A stretch of DNA of 64,000 nt from Ectobacillus funiculus (lineage in GTDB: Bacteria > Bacillota > Bacilli > Bacillales > Bacillaceae_G): the NCBI RefSeq assembly GCF_042429435.1, contig NZ_JBHMAF010000193.1; one strand, written 5' to 3'. A model generated the notes under the pieces. It saw only the letters and a list, made by a program, of their open reading frames with translations, was not told where the DNA came from and did not search any database. Positions 25,887 through 34,505 of the stretch are shown here, piece by piece. Numbering within the stretch: the stretch's first letter is position 1; every line of letters begins with the position of its first letter. The translations under genes were made by a program, and so were the position numbers.

Positions 25887-26228
25887 CTAATGAGAAGCCC
25901 GCATGCGTTTCATAACAAGATAAGATAGGTCAGGGGAAGCGGTAGACTTTCTCCCTTTGCCCCAACCGATATTTTCACGATAGCTGCCAAGCATTCCTTT
26001 TCTAATTAAAGCCTGTTCATCCACTTCAGTAGTTTGCTCAGCGAAAGGCGCTACATACAAAGCATCCACTGGACAATACAATTCACACATAAAGCAACTT
26101 TGGCAATCGGATTGTCTGGCAATGACAGGAGCATCTCCAGCCTTAGTCTTTTCAAACACATTGGTGGGACAAACAGATACACATAGATTACATTTTATGC
26201 AGCGATCTTTACTTAATAGTTCAATCAT
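25887..26228 (-). CDS. Two-cluster 4Fe-4S ferredoxin (AprB-like)
   Basis: 113 residues. Two cluster motifs, CIKCNLCVSVCP (residues 11-22) and CQSCFMCELYCP (about 42-53), fit a bacterial 2[4Fe-4S] ferredoxin; the tail is not cluster-binding. Its ATG overlaps the stop of the flavoprotein gene (ATGA), so the two are translationally coupled and likely one complex, as in adenylylsulfate reductase AprBA. In this sulfonate/sulfur operon it probably passes electrons to or from the flavoprotein. Last gene of the operon. Confidence 0.9.
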   Translation of the reverse strand: MIELLSKDRCIKCNLCVSVCPTNVFEKTKAGDAPVIARQSDCQSCFMCELYCPVDALYVAPFAEQTTEVDEQALIRKGMLGSYRENIGWGKGRKSTASPDLSYLVMKRMRASH

Positions 26229-27838
26229 AAAACGATCCCCTCCCTTATAGGGAATTTAGGATTTTGATCAACAAATGGCTTCGCCCAAGTATGATCTAGT
26301 CCGCCGCTTAAGATACGATAATGCTGCTTTTGATCGATTGTTGGAAAATCTTCACGGCGATGCATACCTCGGGTCTCCTTTCGTTCCAGTCCGCTTGTAT
26401 ACATCCATCTGGCAGTTGCCGTCATGGCGGCAGCTTCACGGATTCTAGTCACATTACCATCTTTAGCCCCAATTCCTTGCTTTAGCTTCTCCCAAATGCT
26501 GTCCAAACGATTAAGAGAAGCTTTCAGACCAGCACCGGTCCGAAACCAGTTCCGATCATACGGAAACACTTCGTTTTGTACTGCTTTCACTATTTCTTGA
26601 GAGTCTGGCGCATCCGAGCTTACAATCGGCTGTTTTGGAATCCCAGAAGTCCTCGACAAACCTTGTGCATTTCGGTTAGATGCGTAGCTTCCTTGTTTGA
26701 TTGCAAACTTGGCTGCAGCCTCTCCTGACCAATAGCCAGAAGACATGGCCCAAGCGGCATTGTGACTGCCCCCACCGGTAAAGCCGCCGCAGATCAGCTC
26801 ACGTGTTGCCGCATCGCCTGCTGCATAAAGTCCTGGAACTTGAGTGGCACAAGTTTCATCTACAATGTGGATGCCTCCTGTTCCCCTAACTGTTCCCTCG
26901 AATCGTAATGTAACCGGAAATTTTTGCGTAAAGGGATCAATACCGAGTCGATCGAACGAGAGAAAGAAGTTAGGCTGTGCCTTGCGCATAGCTGTTTTCA
27001 TCATCTCATCAACTTTATCAAGCCTTGCATACACGGGCTGTGTAAGCAGTGTTCGAGCGATAACAGAACGTCCTTTTTGCGAGCCAGCCCCTTCAATCAC
27101 CGTACCATCCTCATAATAAAAGGTTGCCCACGTATAGAAAGCTGATTTCGTTACGGGAGAAAAGGCTGGAACAAGCGAGTAAGCCGTAGAAAATTCCATT
27201 CCGGAAAAGTTTGCTCCAGCTTCAGCGGCGAGCAAATATCCGTCTCCAGTTAACACATTCGTACCAAGAGCTTTACTAAGGAAGGCACATCCTCCAGTCG
27301 CAATAATAACCGCTGCCGCCTCAATCCGCCATGCTTCTTGTGTTTGATTGTTAATCCCAGCGGCACCGGCTACCCCATATTCATCAGCAAGCAATTCTAA
27401 AGCAGGACTATGATCAAGAATACGAACTCCGGCTTTTTGAATTTGTTTTCTCATTAGCTTCATGTATTCAGGCCCTTGCAGGGTACCTCGGTGGGAAACA
27501 TCGATTTCATCCTTTGGAAATGGGTAGCCCCATGCAGCGATTTGATTCACATTATCGAAAGTGCGGTCCAATACACGCTTCATCCAGCCGCGATCCGCTA
27601 AATAACCACCCAGCACTTCCCGACTTTGCATTGCCTTCTCTCGCTCTTTAGAATCAGGATTCACATACCATACGCCAGTGCCTGATGGAGCTGTCGCACC
27701 GCTTGTTCCACAGTATCCTTTATCTACAAGCACAACTTTTGCCCCGCCTTTAGCAGCGGTTAACGCTGCCCAAGTACCCGCGGGACCGCCTCCGATGACA
27801 AGCACATCTGCACGAAGATTTAAATCAGCATGACTCAT
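26225..27838 (-). CDS. FAD-dependent oxidoreductase, AprA/fumarate-reductase flavoprotein family
   Basis: 537 residues from ATG 27838 (GGGAGG eight bases upstream); a longer frame to 27979 has no ribosome-binding site and contains unrelated residues. N-terminal FAD site DVLVIGGGPAGTWAALTAAKGG with acidic strand end VVLVDKG, and the second FAD motif ATGGCAFLSK. FEGTVRGTGGIHIVDETCAT and GLYAAGDAATRELICGG are typical of the succinate dehydrogenase/fumarate reductase/AprA fold. Coupled to the ferredoxin gene. Its context beside an FMN monooxygenase and SsuABC transporter suggests a redox step in organosulfur use. True APS reductase activity is not established. Confidence 0.87.
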   Translation of the reverse strand: MSHADLNLRADVLVIGGGPAGTWAALTAAKGGAKVVLVDKGYCGTSGATAPSGTGVWYVNPDSKEREKAMQSREVLGGYLADRGWMKRVLDRTFDNVNQIAAWGYPFPKDEIDVSHRGTLQGPEYMKLMRKQIQKAGVRILDHSPALELLADEYGVAGAAGINNQTQEAWRIEAAAVIIATGGCAFLSKALGTNVLTGDGYLLAAEAGANFSGMEFSTAYSLVPAFSPVTKSAFYTWATFYYEDGTVIEGAGSQKGRSVIARTLLTQPVYARLDKVDEMMKTAMRKAQPNFFLSFDRLGIDPFTQKFPVTLRFEGTVRGTGGIHIVDETCATQVPGLYAAGDAATRELICGGFTGGGSHNAAWAMSSGYWSGEAAAKFAIKQGSYASNRNAQGLSRTSGIPKQPIVSSDAPDSQEIVKAVQNEVFPYDRNWFRTGAGLKASLNRLDSIWEKLKQGIGAKDGNVTRIREAAAMTATARWMYTSGLERKETRGMHRREDFPTIDQKQHYRILSGGLDHTWAKPFVDQNPKFPIREGIVL

Positions 27839-27892
27839 GTATAAATCCTCCCATCCGTGTAAAAGCGACCAAAAATCCACCCGAACATTCAG

Positions 27893-27924
27893 TCCAAGAA
27901 CGATGCCTATCAGCATCATTCTTG
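27893..27924 (-). promoter_or_regulatory. Hairpin in the operon's widest intergenic gap
   Basis: CCAAGAACGATGC / GCATCATTCTTGG, 13-bp stem with one mismatch and six-base loop. No T-run follows, so it is more likely an RNA-processing or stability element between the monooxygenase and flavoprotein cistrons than a terminator. Confidence 0.5.
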
Positions 27925-27998
27925 GGGTTTCTGAAAATGGTACTCTACTTATATCAAGACTCATGGTCATGACTAGCAAGGATCATGATGATTAATGA

Positions 27999-29345
27999 TT
28001 AATGAACTTTTGTAAACTGATTCGCCGGACGAGAAAGACCTAAATTCTCACGTAAAGTATGTCCTTCATATTCAGTGCGAAATAAACCGCGCCGCTGCAG
28101 TTCCGGTACAACTAAATCAACAAAATCCTCCAAGCCTCCCGGTAAATATGGCGGCATAATATTAAAGCCATCGGCAGCATCATTTTTAAACCATTCCTCT
28201 AGCTGATCAGCAATTTGTTGTGGAGTCCCTTTTATTTCCCTATGCCCGCGAGCACCGGAAATTTGTTGATATAGTTTACGGATCGTCAGTCCCTCTCTCT
28301 CAGCTAAGTCTTTCAACAGCTGAAAACGGCTTTTCCCTCCATTAATTTGATCTAGATTAGGTAATTCCGGGAGAGGTCCATCAAGAGGATAACCAGATAA
28401 ATCGACTCCAATCATGGCGGAAAGCAAGCCAACTCCTGCTGCTGGAGGAATCAATTCTTCGAGAAGCGCTTTTTTCTCATTCGCCTCTTCCTCTGTTCTT
28501 CCGACAATCGGAAAAATACCAGGCATAATTTTCAAATCATCATGGGAACGTCCATACTTAGCAAGTCGCCCCTTAACATCTCTATAAAAGGTTTGTGCTT
28601 CTTCTAGTGTCTGCCAGGCCGTAAAAATCACTTCTGCCGTTTGAGCCGCCAGCTCTTTACCGGCTTCTGAAGATCCAGCTTGAATTACAACCGGATGGCC
28701 TTGGGGCGGCCTTGCAATATTTAATGGCCCTTGAACCGAAAACCATGTTCCTTTATGATTCACCTGATGCACCTTGTCTTGGTCCGCAAAAACGCCTGCT
28801 GTCTTGTCAATCACAAGGGCATCATCCTCCCAGCTGTCCCAAAGCTTTGTGACTACATCCACAAACTCTGCTGCTCGGTTATATCGAAGCTCATGCAATA
28901 AGTGCTCTTCTTTGCTGAAATTAAGTGCTTCTGCCTTTGTTGCGGATGTGACAACATTCCATCCTGCACGCCCATTACTTAAGTAATCCAAAGAAGCAAA
29001 TTTACGGGCGACATGGAACGGCTCGTTATAGGTGGTAGAGACAGTTCCTGCCAGCCCAATTCGTTCAGTGACGGAAGAAAGAGCGGATAATAACGTAAAA
29101 GGTTCAGGACGAACGGTAACCGTTTGCTCTATTGCTGTAGGAGAGACGTTTTGGCCCACTGCATAACCATCAGCTAAGAAAATCATGTCAAACTTTCCAC
29201 GTTCCGCTGTTTGGGCTAACTTTTTATAAAAATCGAACTTCAATACGTCATCCGCCTTTGCATCTGGGTGCCGCCAAGCAGCTACATGATGGCCAGGAAT
29301 CATAAAAAATGCTCCAAGTCTGAATTGTCGTTTTTCTTTACTCAT
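27999..29345 (-). CDS. LLM-class FMN-dependent monooxygenase (NtaA/SnaA/DszA type)
   Basis: 448 residues, ATG with AGGAGAG upstream. The sequence has the NtaA/SnaA/DszA/SoxA layout: RLGAFFMIPGHHVAAWRHP at the start, KFDMIFLADG, TVRPEPFTLLSALS, GLAGTVSTTYNEPFHVARK, NGRAGWNVVTS and HPVVIQAGSSEAG. These enzymes use FMNH2 and O2 to oxidise sulfur or nitrogen compounds (dibenzothiophene sulfone, nitrilotriacetate, sulfonates). Encoded between the transporter and the flavoprotein, it probably desulfonates or oxidises the imported organosulfur compound. The exact substrate is not readable. Confidence 0.92.
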   Translation of the reverse strand: MSKEKRQFRLGAFFMIPGHHVAAWRHPDAKADDVLKFDFYKKLAQTAERGKFDMIFLADGYAVGQNVSPTAIEQTVTVRPEPFTLLSALSSVTERIGLAGTVSTTYNEPFHVARKFASLDYLSNGRAGWNVVTSATKAEALNFSKEEHLLHELRYNRAAEFVDVVTKLWDSWEDDALVIDKTAGVFADQDKVHQVNHKGTWFSVQGPLNIARPPQGHPVVIQAGSSEAGKELAAQTAEVIFTAWQTLEEAQTFYRDVKGRLAKYGRSHDDLKIMPGIFPIVGRTEEEANEKKALLEELIPPAAGVGLLSAMIGVDLSGYPLDGPLPELPNLDQINGGKSRFQLLKDLAEREGLTIRKLYQQISGARGHREIKGTPQQIADQLEEWFKNDAADGFNIMPPYLPGGLEDFVDLVVPELQRRGLFRTEYEGHTLRENLGLSRPANQFTKVH

Positions 29346-29369
29346 CTTTATCTCTCCTATTAATATATT

Positions 29370-30200
29370 TTATTCTCCTTGTGTAGCTTTCCAAGTTGTA
29401 AAATGTCCTTCCAGCTTTACAAGAGTCCAGTTAAATAATAGTCCTAATGCGGAAATTGTAATAATACCTGCATACATATTCGAAACTTGGAAATTGTATT
29501 GCGCATAGTTGATTAAATATCCTAAGCCGGCCTTTGCACCAACCATTTCTGCTGCTACCAATACGAGAATTGAACTAGCACCAGCTAGACGAATACCGGT
29601 AAAAATGGTCGGTACGGAAGCAGGGAGAATCACCTTTTGAAACAATCGAACTGGAGATAATCCCATCGATTTAGCAGACTTGATTAATAAAGGATCAACA
29701 TGCTTTACCCCGCTGATCGTATTGAGAAGGATTGGCCATGAGCAAGCGTATATGATAATAGCAATCTTAGATGTTTCTCCAATCCCTAATATAAGAACAA
29801 AGACGGGAAGAAGCGCCAGTGCCGCAGTATTGCGAAATATCTCTAGCAATGGAGTCAAAATTTCAGAAAGCGGTTTATACCAGCCTACTAAGAGCCCTAG
29901 TGGAATCGCTAGTAATAAAGAGATTACGAATCCGGTTAAAGATCGAAATAAACTAGCTTTGAAATGAGAGAATAGTTCACCAGATAATAGAAGCTGCCAC
30001 CAAGCCTGAACCACTTCTGAAAACGGCGGCAAAAATGTGCGATCTACAAAACCGAGGCGAGGTGCAATCTCCCATACTGCCAGTAGGACAAAAATGGCAG
30101 CAAAGCTTTTGAACAGCTTTTTTAATGATACGAACGGAAGAAGTACTACTTTTTGCGATTGTTTTTTATTTAAGGTAATTGTTCCTCCAATATTAGCCAT
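29370..30200 (-). CDS. ssuC: ABC transporter permease, SsuC/TauC type
   Basis: 276 residues, six membrane segments starting near residue 30 (FAAIFVLLAVWEIAPRLG). The EAA loop is SAKSMGLSPVRLFQKVILPA-like (about 178-197), contacting the ATPase. Belongs to the nitrate/sulfonate/bicarbonate permease family. It overlaps the ATP-binding gene by eight bases and follows it in the operon, so subunits are co-produced. Name by family; substrate may be taurine, alkanesulfonate or another organosulfur compound. Confidence 0.9.
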   Translation of the reverse strand: MANIGGTITLNKKQSQKVVLLPFVSLKKLFKSFAAIFVLLAVWEIAPRLGFVDRTFLPPFSEVVQAWWQLLLSGELFSHFKASLFRSLTGFVISLLLAIPLGLLVGWYKPLSEILTPLLEIFRNTAALALLPVFVLILGIGETSKIAIIIYACSWPILLNTISGVKHVDPLLIKSAKSMGLSPVRLFQKVILPASVPTIFTGIRLAGASSILVLVAAEMVGAKAGLGYLINYAQYNFQVSNMYAGIITISALGLLFNWTLVKLEGHFTTWKATQGE

Positions 30201-31068
30201 GAATAGTCACCTCTTTCTTCGAATTCCCTCTATGTGAGTGGGCTAATTGCTTATTTCGCTCAAGTTCTTGCGCTTTGGCTACTTCTTCCCGAAGCAAGCT
30301 CCAAATATCATGACGGATCTTTGCAAACTCGGGATTGGAACGCAAATCTTCTTCGCCTGTCCTTGATTCAAGTGGAATATCAATGATCTGTTTGATTTTT
30401 CCTGGACGGGAGGTCATGACGGCTACCCGCTGTCCTAAGTACACTGCTTCGTCAATACCATGGGTAATAAATACAATCGTTTTTTTTGTTTGCTCCCAAA
30501 TTCGAAGGAGCTCACTTTGTAACGTCTCCCTTGTTTGTGCATCCAACGCAGCAAATGGTTCATCCATGAGTAGGACATCAGGATCATATGCTAAGCTTCT
30601 CGCAATGGCTACCCGCTGCTTCATACCTCCAGAAAGCTCATGAGGATATCGATTTTCAAAGCCTGACAAGCCAACTAACGAAAGATAATGTCTAGCTCGT
30701 TCTGAGCGTTCTTTTTTCGGTACACCTTTTGCTTCTAAGCCAAACTCGATATTTCCTTGAGCGGTTTTCCAAGGAAATAATGCATACTGTTGAAAAACAA
30801 TCCCGCGGTCAAGACTTGGGCCATCGATAGGCTTTCCATCTAATAGGATCTGACCAGATGTCGGCTTCGTTAAACCTCCAAGCAAATCTAGCAGCGTCGA
30901 TTTACCGCATCCGCTCGGACCTACGAGAACCATGAATTCTCCTGTTTTCACCTCAAAATGAATATCCTGTAAAGCAGTGAACTGAGCTTTAGAATTTTTC
31001 CTGCCTTCTTGTTTGATTGGAAACACTTTGTTGACGTGCTGAAAGCTAATTTTTACACTCATATTCAT
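30193..31068 (-). CDS. ssuB: ABC transporter ATPase, SsuB/TauB type
   Basis: 291 residues. Walker A GPSGCGKST (about 52-60), Q-loop VFQQYALFPW, signature LSGGMKQR, Walker B DVLLMDEPFAALD, switch His in FITHGIDEAV. The V-M-T-S-R-P-G-K-I segment after the His loop is typical of the TauB/SsuB/NrtC branch. Adjacent to permease and binding-protein genes, it energises uptake of sulfonate-like compounds. Confidence 0.92.
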   Translation of the reverse strand: MNMSVKISFQHVNKVFPIKQEGRKNSKAQFTALQDIHFEVKTGEFMVLVGPSGCGKSTLLDLLGGLTKPTSGQILLDGKPIDGPSLDRGIVFQQYALFPWKTAQGNIEFGLEAKGVPKKERSERARHYLSLVGLSGFENRYPHELSGGMKQRVAIARSLAYDPDVLLMDEPFAALDAQTRETLQSELLRIWEQTKKTIVFITHGIDEAVYLGQRVAVMTSRPGKIKQIIDIPLESRTGEEDLRSNPEFAKIRHDIWSLLREEVAKAQELERNKQLAHSHRGNSKKEVTIHG

Positions 31069-31086
31069 AGTCCCCTTTCATTTAGT

Positions 31087-32121
31087 TTATTTTTGAAACG
31101 GATTGAACTCATTCGTATATAGATCACTAGACTTAATTTGCCCTTTTTTCAGCTGACCATCTTTGATGAGCCAATCGATCCAAACACTAAATTCTTTATC
31201 CGCAATCACTCCGCCTTTTCCTGCTACACCTGTGCTCTTCCAATATTGAATAATAGAAGTATCTTCGTTTCTTCCTCTTTGCTTAATAATTTTTTCGTAC
31301 CGTGCGATAACTTCTTCGCGAGGAGTGGTTCTAGCCCATTCAATTGCTTTGGCAGTTGCCTCTACAAATTTTTTCGCCGTATTCGGATTTTGCTTCAGGA
31401 ATTTCTCAGTCATTACATAGCTTCCTGCGGTAAATTCACCAAACAAATCATAATCGCTAAATAAAGGATGGATTCCGCCGCGTTCAAGCGCTTTATCCCG
31501 CAGAATACCGCCAAGTACTGCAACGTCAATCTGCTTCTGCCGTAACGCTTGCTCTGTGCTGACGGGAGGAAGGGCCACCAAAGTGACTTGCTTAATCTCC
31601 TCATTTGTTAAACCATTTCTGTGTAAATATTCTTTTAACATAAACTCATGGTGGGCACCGAGTGTATTCATCGCCACTTTTTTTCCGATTAAGTCCCGAA
31701 CTGTCTTGATAGGACTTCCATCTAATACAAAAAAACCGCTCCAAGTGTTTTTATCAACACCGTAATAACCAACAACTGACTTAATCGGTGCCTTTGCTGC
31801 CTTTAACTTCGTAACTGCTCCATTAAAAGCTCCACCAAAATCAACATCTCCTGTTACAGCTGATTGAATATCCTGTGGTCCGCTGGTTGTGTTCCCAATC
31901 CATTTCAGCTTAATTGGAGCTAAATATCCTAAATCCTCTGCCAGTTCAGGAAATGTAACATTATTTACAGAACCTTGGTAACGAAGCTCTAACGTTTCAT
32001 ATTTATCAGACCCAGAGGTACTTGATGTTTGTTTTCCGCAGCCGGAAATAAATATCATAACGATGAGCATTGAAAGTAAGATTAAAAAACTTCGTACAGT
32101 ATCTTTCTTTTTTACATGCAT
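31087..32121 (-). CDS. ssuA: SsuA/TauA-type substrate-binding lipoprotein
   Basis: 344 residues. Lipoprotein signal with lipobox IFISGC (Cys 28) and a Gly/Lys/Ser linker, then a two-lobed binding-protein domain: TLELRYQGSVNNVTFPELAE, GDVDFGGAFNGAVTKLKA, KKVAMNTLGAHHEFMLKEYL, VDVAVLGGILRDKALE-like regions. It captures an organosulfur substrate outside the membrane for SsuBC. First gene of the operon. Its long leader (from about 32500) holds two tandem hairpin-terminator elements, implying transcription attenuation. Confidence 0.9.
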   Translation of the reverse strand: MHVKKKDTVRSFLILLSMLIVMIFISGCGKQTSSTSGSDKYETLELRYQGSVNNVTFPELAEDLGYLAPIKLKWIGNTTSGPQDIQSAVTGDVDFGGAFNGAVTKLKAAKAPIKSVVGYYGVDKNTWSGFFVLDGSPIKTVRDLIGKKVAMNTLGAHHEFMLKEYLHRNGLTNEEIKQVTLVALPPVSTEQALRQKQIDVAVLGGILRDKALERGGIHPLFSDYDLFGEFTAGSYVMTEKFLKQNPNTAKKFVEATAKAIEWARTTPREEVIARYEKIIKQRGRNEDTSIIQYWKSTGVAGKGGVIADKEFSVWIDWLIKDGQLKKGQIKSSDLYTNEFNPFQK

Positions 32122-32200
32122 TTTCTTTTCCCCCTAAACTTTTCCATCGTAGAATCATTGTGAATAAATGAAAGATAAGGACAGCTTCTAGTTATTAAAT

Positions 32201-32266
32201 AAAAAAAGGTCTATACTCCAGAACGGATGATTCCGGAATAAAAACCTCTAGTTGACTAGTCGGTAA
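32201..32266 (-). promoter_or_regulatory. Attenuator-like leader element A (second in tandem)
   Basis: On the minus strand: TTAGTTACCGA, a CTAG-TCAA-CTAG hairpin, then a terminator stem AGGTTTTTATTCCGGAAT...TTCTGGAGTATAGACCT and T7. The 35 bases up to the terminator match element B with two differences. Lies about 80 bases before the ssuA-like start. Confidence 0.65.
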
Positions 32267-32339
32267 CTAACCGCTATTCAATTCGTATAAAACAAAAAAT
32301 CATCGATCATCAGCTGGCCCCCTTTTTTCATAGATATAC

Positions 32340-32403
32340 AAAAAGAGGCTTCTACTCCAGAATAAAATATTCTGGAATAAACGCCTCTAGTTGACTAGTC
32401 GGT
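32340..32403 (-). promoter_or_regulatory. Attenuator-like leader element B (first in tandem)
   Basis: Same layout as element A: TTAGTTACCGA, hairpin CTAG-TCAA-CTAG, terminator GAGGCGTTTATTCCAG ... GTAGAAGCCTC and T5. The leader upstream holds a further GCAG...CTGC stem. Two elements in series mean an RNA polymerase must pass two terminators before the operon. Confidence 0.65.
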
Positions 32404-32502
32404 AACTAACCACTATTTAGTTCAAGTAAGGTGCAGAAGCAATAACTAACAGAACCTGCCTCCTAAAAAACTATGTATACCTAGTGGATAACTACGTTTT
32501 AA

Positions 32503-32531
32503 ATCATAACAGCTGCCTTTTTTCTCGTCAA
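32503..32531 (-). promoter_or_regulatory. SigA-type promoter of the sulfur operon
   Basis: Minus strand TTGACG, 17-base spacer, TATGAT. It lies about 370 bases upstream of the first structural gene, giving a long untranslated leader. Confidence 0.7.
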
Positions 32532-32603
32532 TATATTTCTCTGTATTTTTTAAATTTTCAAAAAAGGTAGTTCTCTTAAAATACTGACTTTCCGTAGATT
32601 GAT

Positions 32604-32726
32604 TTAAAACGGCCGTTCGCCGATAATCGCGACACGTTCGGCTACACGCCGATTTGGAGAATAGTCGGAAACCGCGTAATGCTGGGTAGCACGATTATCC
32701 CAAAATGCAAGTTTCTCGAAACCACC
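32604..32726 (-). pseudogene. TauD/AtsK-type dioxygenase, C-terminal fragment
   Basis: Forty codons reading GGFEKLAFWDNRATQHYAVS and then NRRVAERVAIIGERPF to a stop at 32604. F-W-D-N-R-x-T-x-H-x-A-x-x-D-Y is the C-terminal iron/2-oxoglutarate motif of TauD and alkylsulfatase AtsK. The rest of the gene is gone; its 5' side is joined in another frame to the MFS gene at about 32730. It indicates a former taurine/alkylsulfate dioxygenase in this sulfur island. Confidence 0.78.
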
Positions 32727-33880
32727 CGCATACCTGCGTTCATAGCAGGTGTCATGGACAAGCCTATTCCGATATATCGGATGGACATCCATCCGGCTAC
32801 ATAAGTTAAAGTAGTGTCCACTCTCAAGTGGCTGAACTTCCACGATGCGGCTGCGAGAAGAATAGCACCAATAGCAACCAAGGGCATTGGACCTACACGA
32901 TCGTAGACTTTCCCCGACAAAATAGTAGCCAATGCCAATGAAAGAGCTGGGGGAATAAGCAGCACACCAACTTCATAAGAAGATAGTCTGTGAATCTCCT
33001 GCAGATAAAGTGGAATAAAATAAATCCCAGAATATAGCCCTATCATCAATACAACGGATGCAGCAAGGCTGGCGGTGAATGTGCGTGATTTAAAAAACCG
33101 TAGCTGCAGAAGGGGCTCTTTTACCTTCAACTCATGTTGAATAAACAATAAGATGGCTGTCAGTCCTATAATTAAACAGATTATTGAGTTTCTAGAAAAC
33201 CAGCCCCACCGATGAACATTTCCAAAGAGGGACAAGAATATCAAACTCCCAGTAATCGCTAAGACCATCCCTCTTCTATCCAGCCTTTGAGTTATGTTCA
33301 CACGATAATAAGGCAAATATTTCGTCCCCATTGCATAGGTGATAATACCAAGCGGCACTGTCACTAAAAACATCCAACGCCAATTATATCCCTGCAGCCA
33401 ACCGCTAATAGTCGGGGCTAATGCGGGTCCGAGAATCGTAGAAGCCGACCAAAGGCTAATTGCTAAAGCTTGCTTCCCCCTTGGTATAGTCTGATAGATC
33501 ATTGCCAGCGAAACAGGTTGAATCAATCCGCAAAATATACCTTGAATGATACGAAATATAATTAATACATAAACATTCCAAGCAAACGAGCAAAGAATGG
33601 AGCTAACAGTCAATCCACAAATAGAAAACAAGAATAGTTTCTTGTTGCTGAAACGGTTATCCAAATAGCCGCTAATGGGAGCTATAATTCCGGTTGCTAG
33701 TGTAAATCCTGTAATGAGCCATTGAACAGTTCCTAACTCGGAGTGAAAGATTTGAATGAATCCCGGCAATGAAACATTTAGCGATACAATGTGATAGACT
33801 GCGATAAACGAACCAACAAATAAGGTTATTAAAGAAAGCCGGTAGGAGGGTACAGACTCTTCGTTGGGGTCACATCTCAT
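32642..33880 (-). pseudogene. MFS drug exporter (DHA2-type), 3' truncated by rearrangement
   Basis: From ATG 33880 (GGAGGAGGG upstream) the protein has about 12 membrane segments: LITLFVGSFIAVYHIVSLNV, LGTVQWLITGFTLATGIIAP (motif of DHA2 exporters), the motif-A-like LDNRFSNKKLF and the motif-C-like ILGPALAPTISGW. Homology runs to RYIGIGLSMTPAMNAGM near 32735, where DHA2 proteins usually have one or two more helices. Beyond it the frame runs through TauD-derived DNA to a chance stop at 32642. About 400 of perhaps 480 residues remain. Activity doubtful. Confidence 0.75.
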
Positions 33881-33893
33881 GAATACCCTCCTC

Positions 33894-34301
33894 CTATTCA
33901 GGGAGTTTCGACGTATTACGTACAAAATGGCTACGCATTGCAGAGCTCTTTTTGTTCTGTTTACTTTCTTTATCTTGTATAGCTATAAACTCAGTCAGCT
34001 GTTTAGTAAGACCTCTATTTCCAAATCGTATAAATTTATGTTGATCGGACTCTTGTTCTGTTTCTTGAACGAAGCCTAAAAATGCTAGAATATAGATTCG
34101 ACGAGAAAGAATTTCCTTGATGCCATAATGATAAAACCATTCATCGATGGTATTATATATCCCTCTGTTCAATCGATACTGTTGATTGCACCAATTAAAG
34201 AACTGTAAATCAGGCAAATTTAGATACTCATTTTGTTTTAACGAAGTCCTCCCTGCTTCTTTTCTAAAAATATGCTGTGAGTTCAAAACAATCTCCGACA
34301 T
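33894..34301 (-). CDS. Hypothetical protein beside riboflavin kinase and MFS genes
   Basis: 135 residues from ATG 34301 with AGGGAGGA nine bases upstream; stop 14 bases before the MFS start, so likely one operon with it. The sequence (KQNEYLNLPDLQFFNWCNQQ, then YHYGIKEILSRRIYILAFLG) looks helical and soluble with a basic tail. No domain recognised. It lies downstream of leader-like element C. Confidence 0.6.
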   Translation of the reverse strand: MSEIVLNSQHIFRKEAGRTSLKQNEYLNLPDLQFFNWCNQQYRLNRGIYNTIDEWFYHYGIKEILSRRIYILAFLGFVQETEQESDQHKFIRFGNRGLTKQLTEFIAIQDKESKQNKKSSAMRSHFVRNTSKLPE

Positions 34302-34432
34302 ATACAATTCCTCCCTAAATATCTGTTTAAAAATCCAAAAGATGTCCTTTACTTTTTTGCAAGTTTAAATCAATCATTTGTTTTATAGCGAATTCTCCAT
34401 CCTTCCTCTTCTCCTTTCACTTCTTTACAAAC

Positions 34433-34497
34433 AAAAAGGCCCTCAGTTTCAGATGAAATTCACCTTGAAAATTGAGAGCCTCTAGTGATCCAGTCGG
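34433..34497 (-). promoter_or_regulatory. Leader-like element C / terminator after riboflavin kinase gene
   Basis: Nine bases after the kinase stop: GCCGA, hairpin CTGG-ATCA-CTAG, then stem AGGCTCTCA / TGAGGGCCT with T5. Same architecture as elements A, B and D with compensating changes in the small hairpin. May terminate the kinase transcript, regulate the next gene, or both. Confidence 0.6.
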
Positions 34498-34505
34498 CAT
34501 ATTTT

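Noticed and set aside
26225..27979. Longer start for the AprA-like flavoprotein
   Set aside because: The extra 47 codons lack a ribosome-binding site and contain the 27893-27924 hairpin; ATG 27838 has GGGAGG.
32387..32398. ACTAGT/ACTAGAG reminiscent of cloning scars
   Set aside because: Variants CCGG and CTGG in the same position at other sites and natural gene context argue for a natural hairpin.
32201..32403. T-box riboswitch before the sulfur operon
   Set aside because: No GGTGGNACCGCG antiterminator sequence or specifier-loop pattern could be found.
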